A stretch of DNA of 64,000 nt from CAWIJJ01 sp963836405 (GTDB lineage: Bacteria; Acidobacteriota; Terriglobia; Bryobacterales; Bryobacteraceae), in NCBI GenBank assembly GCA_963836405.1, contig CAWIJL010000009.1:341720-405719 (forward strand). Direction: 5' to 3'. Position numbers and translations under genes: made by a program. This document shows positions 1 through 12,579 of the stretch, piece by piece (within the stretch, counting starts at the first letter, position 1; every line of letters starts with the position of its first letter). The notes beneath the pieces were generated by a model that made no database searches, had not been told where the DNA came from, and saw only the letters and a list, made by a program, of their open reading frames with translations.

Positions 1-2
1 TG

Positions 3-278
3 ACCCCGTCAATCGGCGAGCGGTACTTTGAGGTTCGCGACGAGAACAACCATCAAGCGATCCTGCTGATGTCGCTCAGCCCGCATGATCCGCCGAAAGC
101 CTGGAGCGCTGACGGCCGCCCGGCGCTCGAGTTCGCCTGCGGCGATTCGGGTTGCGCCCTGAGGCAGCTCTGGACCGCCCGCGGCGGACCGGCGCAATCG
201 TTCTCCACGCCCAAAACCGGAGACGAGCGGCCCACCAGCCTGGCCGTGATCCGCCTGGTTGCCGTGAAAGCGAAGTAG
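3..278 (+). CDS. C-terminal fragment of an unknown protein (cut by window edge)
   Basis: The frame is open from the first bases of the window to a TAG stop at 276-278, so the true start lies outside. About 91 residues are visible and read as a compact beta-rich domain with two cysteines near the middle (a GDSGC stretch). I do not recognise the family. An internal ATG at 69 is an unlikely start because good coding sequence continues upstream of it. The gene reads towards the minus-strand small-protein copy that follows, so it is the last gene of whatever transcript enters from the left. Confidence 0.5.
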   Translation, partial: TPSIGERYFEVRDENNHQAILLMSLSPHDPPKAWSADGRPALEFACGDSGCALRQLWTARGGPAQSFSTPKTGDERPTSLAVIRLVAVKAK

Positions 279-304
279 CCGTACGGTCTTCCCCGGGCCT
301 GCCC

Positions 305-616
305 TATTGATGCGGCGGGCCGGGCCCCGGGCACGGTGGCGTTGACGCCAGGCAAGGGCGCCGAGCACGGAGGCCGCGGACGAAGTTGAGAGGCCAGGGT
401 GCGGTGAGCGGGACTCCGGCGGAGCGCCGCCACCTGCCCGGCGATCCAGAAGGCGTTGACTCCGGTCTTGATGGCCGCGCCTTTCGCGCCGAAACGCCCA
501 TTGGAGCCGGCCAGCAGGCGATTGGCTTCGTCCTTGTTCCAGGAAGAACGGGTGTCGGCGACATGGGATGCGGCCAGGGCGGCGACGCTGGCGAGCCACA
601 ACGCCTTTGAGTGCTT
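305..616 (-). pseudogene. Truncated, frameshifted copy of the small exported protein at 22560-22946
   Basis: This stretch is nearly identical in nucleotides to 22560-22862. The homology stops at about 616, just inside the signal-peptide end of the intact copy, so this copy lacks a start codon and export signal. Its 3' third is out of frame relative to the intact copy because of small insertions near 345 and 385. It has no usable ribosome binding site. It is best read as a gene relic left by duplication or recombination rather than an expressed gene. Confidence 0.75.
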
Positions 617-667
617 TCGGCGGCCTTCAGCAGCTAACGCTCGTGAAGAGCCCGCCTGCGTTTATCG

Positions 668-2263
668 TCAACTCCGTGATGGGATGACCAGGAGGACTTC
701 GACCTCAATTGGTTCTTTGTTCTTTAATGCCGGTCGAAACTGCCATTCCTTCAGAAGCGCCAGCACCTCCATCATCGTCGGGGTTGCCGCCCCAGTCGTC
801 TGCATATTTTCCAGTCGTCCGCTGGCAGTGAGGAGTCCCTGAAAGACAATGTGCCTTATGATCGCCTGCCCCAACATCGCGTTAGGAATCCTAGTGGTGA
901 TAGGATACGGCGGAACCAGCGCGATGCGTCGCCAATATTGATCTGATATGGACTGGGCTGCGAAATTTTGCTTGGAGGCAGACAATATTCGAGGATCCAC
1001 TCCTTTTGATCCCCCACTCGCAAATAAACCGAATAGACCGGGTTTCCATTCAATCTGGCTCCAAGGTTCAGCACGTCTTCGCGGCCGCCGGCCTGGGTAA
1101 TGACCACATCGAAGTTGCCGTTCGCCGGATGGTGGATTCGAGTAAGTTCCGCGCGGTTTGGCGGATCGCCACGTCTGATCGAGCGGATGAAGAGGAACCG
1201 ACCGGATTTCCGTTGACGGCGAGGGTCTCATTGATCCGCACGTCATCCCCACTGTTGATTCCGCGGCTGCTCCCGTGGAGACGAACTCGAATCCGCGACA
1301 TTTTTTGCCGCGGCCGCGCGGTTTTGGTTTACCCGGCCGGAACCCAACGCCTTTTCGGTTGAATCCGACGAATTGACCGTTGAGACTGTGGATTGGCTGC
1401 CGCCGTTCGAGGCAGTGTCGGGTATATTCTGTAGCCCTCTGGGAATCAGGATATCCCTCAAATCACGCCGTTCCGTTGCAAATGTGAGCACGTTGGTTGG
1501 TTGGCCTGAGGACACGTCGAAGCTGGCCATTTGTGTTTCGTCCCTCGCGGCTGCGAAGGGGTGCCGTAGCCGAGTTAGCGAGCGGAAGGGCGGATTGTCC
1601 TGCGTCGCGGCTGTCGCTGGGAGACGTTGACGCTGTCGACCCTGGGTTCTCGATTCGGAACCGCGAGAGCGGGCAGGGCGGCAAGCTTTGGATCCGGCGA
1701 AAGATCCTCTGTCCGGCCCGGGGTCACAACGTCGTCTGGGCGCGAAGGCTTTGGAACTTCCAAAGCCTGGCGGGCCAGAAACCAGCGGAGGCAATGTGGC
1801 AGGAACCGCCGGGTTGGGACGAAAGTCAGGCTGGACGACGACCGGGGCGTTTATTGCCTTCTCATTGGGCTTCGGAAGTTGCAGGGCGGCCGGCACCGCC
1901 GGCGTGCGTGAACTGCTAGCCGTGCCTCCCGGGCATTTCGAAAGGCGCAGAGCGGGCCTGCGCGACGAGCCGCGGGGCCGGTCCTAGTTTCTCCGGTTTT
2001 GCCTGAAAGTAAAGCGGTTCCGCAAGATGGATGCGCAGCGGCTCAACCGTGTACCGGGACCAGTCCAGTTGATCATCGCGCGACCACAAAGCAATCTCGC
2101 GAGAGATCACGGAAATCACAATGAACAAGAGTAGATGCGCGGCGACGGACGTCAGGAGGGTGCCCGTTCGCGGAACCCGGCCAGGCGCCATTCCCTGGAA
2201 TGGCGGTCCGTCACTGTCCGGACTTAAAGTCCTTCCCATGTGGATGCGAACGCGCAGTTTCAT
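668..2263 (-). CDS. TonB-like energy transducer, broken into several frames
   Basis: The N-terminus (start 2263) has a basic proline-rich lead and one membrane helix (VAAHLLLFIVISVIS), as in TonB anchors. A long proline- and serine-rich linker follows, and the C-terminus holds a TonB_C-like segment (LLKEWQFRPALKNKEPIEVE) ending at 668. About four frame changes between 1916 and 1107 split it. TonB-type proteins span the periplasm and pass energy from ExbBD to outer-membrane receptors; no exbB or exbD is in the window. It starts 9 bases after the stop of the TIGR03437 protein upstream, so it is probably the last gene of the Tad-linked transcript. Confidence 0.55.
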
Positions 2264-2272
2264 TTCATCTCC

Positions 2273-4560
2273 CTACCGTGAAACCGGCAGGTACACCGTG
2301 TTGCTCTTTTTGCCGTTGATGCGAACTCTTACGGGCAGAACCGGTGAGTCCGGCAGGCTCGACGGGACCTCGAACCGTACGGCATCAACTCCCACGGCGG
2401 CGGCCGATCGGCCGGCATACAGCGGTTCGATCACCGTGCCTTCACCGAGTTCGATGCTTACGGCATCCACCAACGTGTATCCGGGGCGTTCGTCCAGCAC
2501 GTAACCGTCGGGCGGTGCGATGGCGTAGGGACCCAATCCGGTTCCCCAGACGGTGAGGATCTCACCGGGACTGGCGGGCTGATTCTCCTCAACCGTGCTG
2601 CCATCGGGGCGAACAAAGAGACCCATCGGTTGATCCTCCCCGCCACAGTTGAACAGCCCGGGTGCATTCCGGACTACCGATATCGGCGCGGCGGCTTTCG
2701 GGCTTGCCCTCCCACCGAACGATGATGGTGTGTCTTCCTTCCGAGATGCCGGACGGCAGTTGCGCGTTAATCTGGCTAGGCGAAACGAAGATCAGCGGGA
2801 GGAAGACATCATCCGCGCGCACCGTCACATTCTCGAGCGTTTGGGCGAGCGGATTTCCTGGTCCAACCTGGACGTCGGATGCAAGATTGGCGCCGAAAAT
2901 CGAAATCAACGAACCCGGCGCCACATCGTCAGAAACCGAAGCGGTAACGGCATTGCGAATTCCGGACGGCGCGATCGCGGGAATGCGGTCGAGGTGAAGG
3001 TTCGCTATCTTCGGCGAATCAAGTGTGACTGCCGTGGTGGCAGCCCTCCGGAAACGTCGCCGGTCCAGCCTAGGATGCGAAAGCCGAAGACCGGTTTCGC
3101 CGAGACCGAGACCAGGGTGCCTTCGTCATAGAAACCGTCCGGTGACGATGGCGTGATGGTGAAAGAAGCGCCTTCTGGCGGCGTCGCTTCGAGCGACAGG
3201 CGGTTCTGTCGGACGTATGCCGCGGTGTAAGTCGCGGCAACTCGGCGGACAGCGTGATAGCGCGTCCCGCGTCGGTAGAATCGCCCCAGCCCTGGAAAAC
3301 CAGACGCACTCCATCGCTAAGCTCTCGAACCGCCGGTGTCGAGACGTTAATTACCGCGCCGATGTCTCTCTCTATCGTGCACGGAGTGATACAACTGGAT
3401 CCGTCCACATCAACGTCAAACCGGCGGGCACGCTCGCAAGAGTGGCCTCACCAACGGTTGATAGGTTGCGGTGAAGCGTTCGTTAGTGTTCCCCACGACA
3501 TAGTCAAACGCGGCCGGCTTACCATTCGACCAGGACACGAACCGGTACTTCTGACCATGGGAATCGGTCTGCGTCGCCGCGCGAAATGCGATGAATGGAC
3601 CCCGGCTTCCACGCAAAGCCCGATTCGGGAAGTTAAGGCCTCCATCGATACTCAATCTAAGGCCGGCAGGAGAAGTCGAGAAGGTCGTGAACACCGCCGG
3701 TACAAACCGGGCCATGAAACTGATGGGGATCGTCTGGTTCGGCACGGTGACATCGTGATTGATGTCGCCTCCATCGCTCCAGGAATCGAAAACGTAGTAA
3801 TGCCATTCTCGATCTGAACGGGATCGACGCCAAGAGTGTGGACCGTCCCCCAACCCCATTCCAGAATCGGAGGTGAATACGGAACGCGATCGGCGAGTAT
3901 GCGGAGGTTCGGCGGAATGTTTGAATATTGACCCCACGCGCGCCGAATTGGTGTTCTCGAAACCGGGTGCGAGTTGCCCCGGCTCTACCATCACAAAGGT
4001 AATGTCGAAGGAAGTGGGCCGCGCGCCTCCCGGGATTTGCGCCCAACCGGTGAAAATGTAGCCGGCGTTGGGAAATACCTTTGCGTTGACTGAGGCATTC
4101 GCGGCCAGCCATAACTCCGTGTATCGGTCATAAACCGCTTGATCGACTTGCACGCGGCCGGCGGAGGCACAGGGTTGGCCGGGAACCGGGCAGTCGATCA
4201 GATTGATAATCAGCCTGTAGGATGCCTCAAATTGCAGCTTGATCCATTTCAGCCCGGGATCGCCGTGATCGGCTGGAGGTGCTGGAAGCGGAACTGAGGT
4301 TCGTGATCCATCCTTTGAACGCGTAGCGCTTTCCCACCGAAAAACTGTTGTCCAGATAAAACGCCGTAACTTCATGCTTGCTGCCAGCTGGCCACGCGAA
4401 GTTCCCCGCACCAGTGAACGGCTGCCCATCCACACGGAACGCGAGCCCCGCGGGTTCGGTGGAGATCTGGACGACGTTGGTCTGAGATTGCGCCTGCGCG
4501 GTGGCCACACAACGCGACGCATGCCAGAACCGACAGGACCAATACGACTTTGGAAGACAC
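2273..4560 (-). CDS. Secreted repeat protein with C-terminal TIGR03437 domain (frameshifted)
   Basis: The start at 4560 gives a signal peptide (MSSKVVLVLSVLACVAL). The body carries repeated modules of about 80 residues of the form STEPAGLAFRVDGQ...F.WPAGSKHEV, which recur at least three times (near 4480, 3650 and 3350). The C-terminal part (about 2924-2273) is the two-lobed TIGR03437 module, with SLISIFGANL and EILTVWGTGLGP motifs. This domain is frequent in Solibacter relatives and its function is unknown. The reading frame changes about five times. It lies between the barrel protein and tonB in one orientation, suggesting a cell-surface role, possibly adhesion; that role is inference. Confidence 0.6.
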
Positions 4561-4582
4561 GCTCTAGGACCTCACCCTCGGG

Positions 4583-5210
4583 TTAGAAAACACTGCTGAT
4601 GCCGATCAGAAAAACGAAATCGTGCATCCAGCCGGTCATCTTGCAGCCCGACGGCGTCGCCAGCAGATTGCTCGGTATCGGTGTGGCGTAATCGCGGAAA
4701 TCCATGCGGAACAGCGTGTTCGGCTCCTGAATTTCATGCCGCCGCCCACGCTGATCAGCGGCTGCGCCTCGGAGGTATGCGTCAGCACCACCAGATTGCT
4801 GAGCGGTTGAAAGACGGTTCGGTACCCGTGCCGCGATACCACTTGACGCCCGCGCCGGCGGCGAGAAACGGACGGATCGGAGATTCTTTGGGCGGCATGG
4901 ATCAGCACGTCGTAGTGAACGGCATGCGATTGCGCACCGGCAGTGGCTTTACCGATCCGGAAGAGACCTGCAGATCGTCGGCCCTGAAGGTGTAGCGGGC
5001 CTCGCCGCCGACGTAGCGGTTCATCTGGTTGCCCAACAGGCCGCCAAACGCGATCGCCGAGCCGAAACCCGCGGAGCCGTGTGGGCTACCTGGTGACATC
5101 GACGTCTTACAATAAATGCCATAACCGCCGCTGGCGCCGACCTCCCAACTTTGGCCAGAGAGCAGGCCCGAAGCGGGGAACAGGAACAGAAGTGTGATGA
5201 GCAGTCGCAT
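4583..5210 (-). CDS. Small outer-membrane beta-barrel protein (frameshifted)
   Basis: The N-terminus is a clear signal peptide (MRLLITLLFLFPASGLLSGQS). After it come alternating, glycine-rich, strand-like stretches (WEVGASGGYGIY, YVGGEARYTF, SVGGGMKF). In the frame restored near the end, the protein finishes LIGISSVF before the TAA at 4583, and a terminal phenylalanine is typical of outer-membrane barrels. The length is about 209 residues, suited to an eight-stranded OmpA/OmpW-like barrel. At least two frame changes occur between 4900 and 4600. It sits between two TIGR03437 proteins on the same strand. Confidence 0.6.
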
Positions 5211-5249
5211 AGATTTGAGCGCAGGTTTTCCCTTCTAGCTGTGGTCTCC

Positions 5250-8200
5250 TCACAATTCACCACCCGCACCGGGATCGTGGTCGAGGCCTCCGGCCTGTGA
5301 TCGTCAACGGGATATCGAAGCCGGTGGGAACGCCTTTGAACGGCACGGCCACGATGAATGGCAGACGCCGACCTGACCCGGGTCAGGCCCGCGAAATCGA
5401 CAAAGAGCGGCACACCGCCAAGCGTCACAGTGGGCGACAGCAGGGCCGCCGGAAGCGGGTCGGAGGGCGCGGCGTTTCCGGCAGGAACCTCGGGAATCGT
5501 CGCTCCCAGACCGGTGAGATAGATAGTGAGTCGAGTCGTTCGGATGGATCGGATTCGACACCGTCACCAGGTCATATTCGTGGCCCGGAAGATCGCCGGA
5601 ATGGATGTGTTGGGCCCGGCTGTACCGGATGGAACATCGCCGGCGCCACGGACGAGATGGTGACGCGTAGCGCATCGCTGATGCCGCCGGGTGTGCGCAG
5701 CACGACATCGGCAAGGCCGTCGATATGGGCGGCAGGACGCGCGTTGATCTGCGTAGACGAGACAAAGCGTCACCGGCGCGACGGCGCCGTTTACGGTGAG
5801 GCAGGAATCGGCCAGACCGTGGGGAGGGGCACGTCGGTGCTGGAGAGCGTCATCGGACTCAACTGGCTCCCGAAGATCGTGACCAGGCCACCGGGCGCGA
5901 CGGGCTTGGTGAAATCCGCCGAGTTGACGACGCGGTCGATCACGGGCGGTGCGGTGAAGGCATCGTAATTCCACGGAATCACGGTGAAGCCCGAAGTAGT
6001 GAGGGCGATGAAGGCGGAGCGGTCGGCCAGCGGAGAGAGTGTCCGGCGGAACGGGAAGTCGGTATCGACCGATCGTGATGGGCGATTCCACGATCATGGT
6101 GGGCAGCGGGAGAGACCGGTGGCGGTGGCTCACGCGCTGCACGTAACCATATGCCGGCAGAGGTGATGGCCGTCGTGTATCCGCTCTGGTCGACGAACGT
6201 GAAGCCGGAGGAAGTATCGCCGCCCGAAACCACGGGACCGAGGGCGACCAGCGACTCGTTGAGGAGGTAGTGGTCGACCATAAAGTAGCCGAAGCTGGAA
6301 GCGGCGATAGCGCCCTTCAGGTCAGTGAAATCCTGCCTGGAGATGGTGAACGTATCGACGTTGGCGTTGTAAAGAAGCAGGCGTGCCGTCGGGCATGGCG
6401 GCCATAATGCTGGCGCCATTGGGCGCGGCCATCAGCGTGGTGCTGATGTGGACGTCGTTCTTGAAGGGGCCGAGGCTGGGAAGTTCGCTGGCAACACCGC
6501 CCAGCAGGTCGATGGAATCGATGGTGTGGATCGGGCCCGCCACGCGAGTAGACGCCAGGATTGCCTTCCCCGAAGCGGCGATGGAGCGCGGGTAGTGTCC
6601 GGCGGGAAGATGATGGGAGAGAGCTGCTGGAGCGTGTCGAGGTCGTAGCGGTTGGCGATCTGCGAGTTATCATTGCCCACCAGGAGGTACTTCCGATCGA
6701 CCGTGATGGCCATCGACCAGCGGGGTGTTGCCGGTGCGTAGAGTGGCGATCTGGCTGTAACTCGTGGCGTCATAGACCAGGACCTGGTTGCGGTCGAGGC
6801 GCAGCACGTAGAAGCGGTTCCGTCCGGGATCGGCGAGGGCACGTCCACCAGTTCGCCGGGGGCATCGAAGAAGGCGCCTCGGTTCTCCGGCTCGCGGTTG
6901 TTGATCAGCACGCGGAAACGGCTGCGGGTATTGGCGACGTAGCTGCTTTCGATGCGGCCGCGCGAGGTGGGCGGAGGCATATTGACGGCAGCGCTCGAGC
7001 GGACCTCAAATTGAATGGCCTTGGTGCCGATCAGGCTGCCGATCATGGTGGGGTCGATGGTGATCTTCACGCGGGCGGGCGTTACTCCGGCCGAGGGACT
7101 GATGGTGATGCCGGCGGAACTCGAGCCGCGCGGCAGGCACGATCTGGAACGGGGTGGAGTTGCCGCTGGGATCGGTGATGTCGACGGTCTGGGTGATGGG
7201 GCCGCTGTTGCAGAAGTTGCCCCGGAACACGACGTCTTCGGCGCCTGCGACCGCGCGGGGCGCCCTGTCGAGCTGGGCCATGGAGAATACCATCACGCCG
7301 CTGTCGGAAATGGAGTAGAGCATGCTCTCATCGGCGGAGAACACGGAGCGGCCGGCGAGACCTTCAGAGAGCTGAATGCGCTCGCGAACGGTGAGGTTGT
7401 CGGCATCGAGGATCAGCAGGTTGGGCGGTAGGGTGGACTGGGCCGGCTGCTCTCCGGGAGTGGTGACGGTCACACAGGTCCCGTTCGGCAGGCAAACGGT
7501 TTGTGATCCGGAAACGGCGGTCGCCTGCGCCTGGGTGATCTGTGCGTAGATGAGATTCCTGGAAGAGCGGATGGCCACCGTACCCACTGCCAGATCTCCG
7601 GAGGCATTGGGCCACTGCGCGATCAGCGGTCCTCCGGCCACGCAGTCGCCGAGGAAGCCCGGCCGGCAGCCGATCAGGGCCCAGCCCTCCATGTAGTAGG
7701 AGGCATCGGGGTTGGCGATGCAAGCGCGCGTGGCCCCAGGCTGGGAGAACTGATGGAGGAAACGGCGCCGGTGATCTGATGGTCGACGGCGTTATAGCTG
7801 AACGCGAGCTGGTGGAAGAGGAGCCGGTATCCGGGGTCACGCCACCGATACCGAAGATGTGGCGGTGGTCGGCGGTGGCGGCGAGCGAGCCGGCGATGAT
7901 CTGGGTCGGCCGGATTGTTTTGGGGGACCGGCAACACCTGGCTCTGCACGTTCTCCACGGTACCCAACACCACGGTGTTCCCGGAAGCCGGATCGAAGAG
8001 GATGAATTCGGTTTGCGTCATGATCAGCGCCAGGCCGTCGTAACCGAACTCCACGCCCACGGGACCCGAAGACAGTCCGAAAGTGCGCTTGGTGTTGTTG
8101 GTCAGGTCGATGACGGTAAGCGCATCCTGTCCGGGCTTCGACAGAGTGCTTCCACCCGAGGACGCATAGTGGGTAACGACGAGGTACTTGCCGTTGGGCG

Positions 8201-8460
8201 AAAGCGCGACTCCTCCGGGGTAAGGCGAAACGGTGATGGACCGGCTTATGGTGTTATCGGCGGTGCTCATCACGTCGATGCGGCCCGAAGTATAGTTGGC
8301 GATGTAGAGGACGCCACGAGCCTCGTCGAGGGCCAGATCGGAGGCATGGCCGCCGATCGGGACAACCCGTCCGAAGGTTGCGGCGGGCACCGGCGAATGA
8401 GCACCGCCGCAAAGGCCGGCGCAGAGGAATCGGAAAGCAATTTAGGAAAATACGAGTCAA
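5250..8460 (-). CDS. Secreted YVTN-type beta-propeller protein with C-terminal TIGR03437 domain (frameshifted)
   Basis: The N-terminal part (8390-7850) carries YVTN/YncE-like blades: ASDLALDEARGVLYIANY, then GGVALSPNGKYLVVT, then GPVGVEFGYDGLALI. More blades follow to about 6400. The region 5980-5250 reads as a TIGR03437 domain (VVNSADFTKPVAPGGLVTIFGSQL ... STTIPVRVV). A hydrophobic export signal precedes the propeller around 8400-8460, but it is split by a frame change, so the exact start is unsure. At about 1,070 residues it is the largest product of the Tad side of the window. A surface or adhesive role beside the pilus is likely but inferred. Confidence 0.6.
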
Positions 8461-8480
8461 CGCATATAATTGGGTCCCTT

Positions 8481-9955
8481 TTACTGTTTCCTGACCGGCC
8501 CCGTGGGGGCGCCGCCGCCGGAGTAGGGCGGGGATGGCCACCGGCTCTCCCCGTTTGGGGTGCCGACAGTACATTTCTTTTCGAGCTTCATCTGATTCTG
8601 CTCTTCGATGCTGTCGAGTTGTTCTACCGGAATCGACTGTGTAGGCGGATTTGCCGGTACCGGTCCGGTGGCGCTCATGGAAGCGCTCCTCCCGGGCAGC
8701 CGTGAGGGCAGCTCGAGGCCGGGCAGCCGTCCTTCCGGAATGGGGCGAACGATTTCCGGCGTGACAATCACCAGCAGCTCGTTATTCTGCCTGCTGAGCG
8801 ATTGGATTCGAAGAGCTTGCCCAGCAGAGGAATGTCGCCAGAGCAGCGGGACTTTCTGGATCGTCTCGTGAGGCGCCGGTCGAGTAGACCGCCGATGGCG
8901 AAGCTCTGGCCGGATTGCAGCTCGATTTCGGTTTCCACACGCCGCGTGGTCAGGCCGGGAATGTCGTAGCCCTGGAAGGTCAGGCCGGCGTGAAATCGAG
9001 TGAGCTCACTTCGGGGGTAACGCCAAGCCGGATGGTGCCCGGGGCGTGACCACCGGCAGGAAGTTGATTCGCACGCCGAATTCGCGGAACGCGACCGTAA
9101 TGGTGCCCAGCCCCGCCTGCCGCCCTGCAAAATCGGGTACGGGAATTCGCCGCCCGCCAGAAAGCTGGCCTGCTTGCCGTTCATGGCGAGCACGTTGGGC
9201 TCGGCCAGAATTTCGAATAGGCCGCGGTCTCCAGGGCTTTGATGGTGGCGCCCAGATTCAGGTCGCGCCGGAAAAGGAAGAAGTTCAACGCGTCGGCCAG
9301 AGTGTGGTGGTCCGTCGGTTGAGTGACATCGGGGCGCCTGAACTGCCCTGTGGGACTCGGCCGATGGTATTGGTGGCACCGGTGCTGAACAGGTTCATGC
9401 CGAGTTCGGTGGCGTTGCTGCGGTCGACCGTGGCGAACTGGACCCTCAAGAGGATCTGCGTGTCGCTGGCGGGAACATCGACGTACAGCAGGTTGGCCAC
9501 TTTGCCGGCAGTCCCGGCGATGGACATCGCGCGATCCGCGCTGTTCAGGTCTTGGCAGTGCCGGTGAGGAAGACATGTCATTCTCGAACGCGCGATGAAG
9601 GCTCCCCCGGCAGTTCCTCTTCGATCTGACGGCGCAGAGTCTCGAGCTTCTGCGGACGGGCGTCGTGTTCGGCCGCACCACGACGTCGAAGAAGAGCTTG
9701 TTGCCGCCCTCCTGCCAGATGATGAGGCTGGTCTCCCCGGCGCTTTACCGTCGATGAGCACTTCCTTGGGCCGACGGCCCGAGCTTCGGCGACATCGCCA
9801 TAGCCCACCGCGACGCGTTCGATATCGGCCGGCGCTGTTGACCACCAGCGATTTTCCGACGGTCAGCACCAACTCGCGCGCGCTTTGTTGCGGGGCCTCT
9901 GCCCCCAGAATCTCGCATCCTCCAAAGGGAGCCGGGCGGCAACCCAGATCGGTGA
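8481..9955 (-). CDS. cpaC: Tad pilus outer-membrane secretin CpaC/RcpA (frameshifted)
   Basis: Pieces of this locus assemble into a type II/III secretin. The N-terminal BON/N-domain start reads ELVLTVGKSLVVNS and VLIDGKAPG. A central block reads VPASDTQILLRVQFATVDRS. The secretin core has LAEPNVLAMNGKQASFLAGGEFPYPI, then VETEIELQSGQSFAIGGLL and IPLLGKLFES. The C-terminal tail is proline-rich. CpaC forms the outer-membrane channel for Flp pili. The frame changes about six times. The gene follows cpaB within a few bases; the start near 9955 is approximate because the signal peptide region is damaged. Confidence 0.75.
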
Positions 9956-9959
9956 TCGT

Positions 9960-10833
9960 TCAGTTTTTTCCCTCCGCGCTCCGGGCGAACTTGGCCTCGG
10001 TACGCTGAGGCCCGTTCAACACTTCAATCAAGATAGGCGGCGGAGGCTCCGGGGCCGCCGCGGGTTCGGAGCGGCTTTGGCCGGCTTTGGTGCGGCCGCG
10101 CCGCGGTCTTCCGGCGCGGCCGGAGCTGCGGGTTCCCCAAACAGGGCCGCAAACGAAAGCCGGCGTCTCGGACATTTCCGTGTCGAGCGGGTTTCGCAGC
10201 ACCAACTGGATGCGGGTTTCGTTTTTCGCCAGGCTCAGGATTTCGGCCTGTTCGGGGGTCACCAGCAGGTTCACAACATGGACCGTGGCCGGCTTTCCTT
10301 CGGTGTCTTTCTGATAGTTTTGTCCCGCCGAAAGGACCTCGATGTTTTGCAGCAAGGTTTTACCGCGGCGCCGTTGAGCCGCTGCGGTCCGGGGGGCACG
10401 CCGGAGATCAGGACATCGACCCGCATCCCGGCAGGACGAAACCGGCCACCCCTACAATGTCGTTCACCTTCACCGCGCACGGCCGCAACCCAGCGGGATG
10501 ATCGCCGCCAATCCGCCACCCGCTCCCGGCGCCGCCAACCGGTTCTCCAGGATCATTTCGCCTTCGTAGATCGGCGCGACCACGCCGCGGCCGAGCAGTC
10601 CTTCTTTCTTGGTGGCCGTGCCGGCCGGGGAACCGAGCCGACCCACTGGGTCGGGTCTTGAGGTCCGAATCCTTGATGACCGCACCAAGCTGGAGCTCAT
10701 GCGCAGCCATCACTACTTGTGTGGTCGCACCCGATCCCCTGGCCCGGGTCGCCAGTACACGATAGACGAGATAAGTTGCTCCCGCCGAAACAACCAGTGC
10801 CACTACCAGAATTGCGGTGATCCTCGACTTCAT
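9960..10833 (-). CDS. cpaB: Flp pilus assembly protein CpaB/RcpC (frameshifted)
   Basis: The N-terminus has one membrane helix (ITAILVVALVVSAGATYLVY) followed by a SAF-domain-like stretch (VVMAAHELQLGAVIKDSDL, then APIYEGEMILENRLA). The C-terminal half reads VLQNIEVLSAGQNY ... VNLLVTPEQAEILSLA, the RcpC/CpaB signature that supports secretin assembly. A proline-rich tail ends at 9960. There are two or three frame changes around 10420-10680. It is separated from tadG by about 180 bases, the longest gap inside the pilus locus, so cpaBC may have some independent expression. Confidence 0.75.
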
Positions 10834-11011
10834 TCCGATCTCCTGAAAACGACGCCCATTACTCTTCCGTGATCCAGCCTATGGGCAATTCACTGCCCAT
10901 TTCCAGGCTTCCTAAGTCCTTTGCCCCGACACTTTCCTGTAGTCCCGAAGGCGTATGTGTCAACGTCTGTAGACGCATCACGCGCCGGCGTTCCTGAAAG
11001 GTTACTCATGC

Positions 11012-12571
11012 CTATTTCACCAGCGCGATCCTGCGCATACTCAAGTAGCCGCCCGGGTTCAAATTCATTCGAATCGTGGAACTCCCGACTATCTGCAGCG
11101 AGCTGGCGATAATATAGCCCTGCTGTACAGTATTGCTGCACGGATTGCCGTTATACTGCACCTCCTGATAATGCGCAGGTGTGCTCATCATGACGCTGAT
11201 CGGATTTGTCATATAGATATTCCCGATCAACGTGAAACAGCCGTTACCCTGCCCGAGGCTGTGAGCCTTGTTGCCGGTGTGGGCATTTGCGGTCCGGTCC
11301 TCCCAGAAAAGCAACCCGTAGTATGGGCCGGTAGGAACAACAAACCCCTCGGAATTCTCGACTGTCAATGTCGCGCCTCGGAGCGTAGCTTGGACGTTCG
11401 TGGTGATGTCGAAACCGCCGGTTGGATTGTTATTCAGGGTGCTGCCGGCTACCCCGGTGTCGTAAATCACCATGCCGGTGCCGGTTGCCGCGTCGGCCGG
11501 GCAACCCGAACACATGGCGTCCCAGTTGTTGGCCGCGCCCCGGCCGCCGTCCACACCCTGGAGCTTGAAACCACCGGCGCCCTGGATGTAGTAAACTCCC
11601 GGCTTGAAATAATGGGCTTGGTGTTCTTGATTTCCAATTTATTGGCGTATCTACCAGGAGAATACTCGGTGCATTTCGATGCGAAAGCGCAGCCGTCAAC
11701 CCCTTGTGCGATATCAACAGGTGCGGGAGCATCAGGCGGAACCGCCGGCGGGGGAATATGCCCGAAGGGATCCTCGGACATAGACGAAGGCCGGATATAA
11801 TGGCCCGTGGAGCCTAAGGCAATGGAAGCGGGCTTGGTCGCTGGGCCGCCCCAAACGCCGAAGTCACCGCCCGTACCCGTCGTGCAGGCACCACTGTCGG
11901 CAGGGCCGGCATGCGACAAGTCTACGAAACCGCCCGCTTTCGGAGAGGCGTATGCAGCCGGATCAGCCGAATTGATTTGAATGCTCTGGGGAGGTCCGCC
12001 GCAGATGATGATGTTGGTGTTGCCGTTCGTCGAAAGTGAATTCGGCAGCTTCGGGTGGGTGACAAGAATTGGCGTTGGAGACACCACGCCGACGATCGCG
12101 GCCGCCGCCACTACCTGGATGTTGTTATTGGCGGCTCCACCGACAAACGGCATGAACCAGGCGGGAACTGCGTGCGTTATGGTTACTCGCAGTACCGTTA
12201 CCGGATCGTCGACAGATAGAGACGCTGGATCCAGCCCCACCGTCCCGGGGCTGGGTCTATCCACGACAATCGAATCGGCCCCTACCGCCAAATCCGTTCT
12301 TTCGCGCATAAGAGCACGGCGTAATCGCGTCCACGGTGGTACAGGTGTAGCTGTAACCGGGGCTTGTCGCAAAGGCATTGCTTCCTGTGTTTGTCCTGTT
12401 GAACATACTAAGAACGCCGGCCTGGGCGGCCGCATCCGCGGCCGCCTGAGCCATCTGACGATGCACATCCATCTGTCCCATGTCAAGAGCCAGCCCAATG
12501 GCGCCAAGCAGGAAAATGCCCACCACCAGCAAGGAAAGAACTACGGCTTGTCCCCTTTCGTTCTGTCGCAT
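11012..12571 (-). CDS. tadG: TadG-like pilus-assembly protein (frameshifted)
   Basis: The N-terminus is diagnostic of the TadE/TadG class: RGQAVVLSLLVVGIFLLGAIGLALDMGQM followed by QMAQAAADAAAQAG. A long extracellular Ser/Gly/Asn-rich region then runs to 11012, with cysteine-containing motifs (NTNIIICGGPPQS, AMCSGCPADAATG). Frame changes near 12330 and 11560 split it in three. The length, about 520 residues, fits TadG proteins, which are envelope-exposed and needed for Flp pilus function. It begins 8 bases after the stop of the neighbouring TadE-like gene. Confidence 0.7.
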
Positions 12572-12579
12572 ATGCTTAC

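Noticed and set aside
304..564. Open frames of about 86 codons in the two duplicated copies (also 22550-22810)
   Set aside because: They are alternative-frame shadows of the small exported protein, whose correct frame has a signal peptide in the intact copy.
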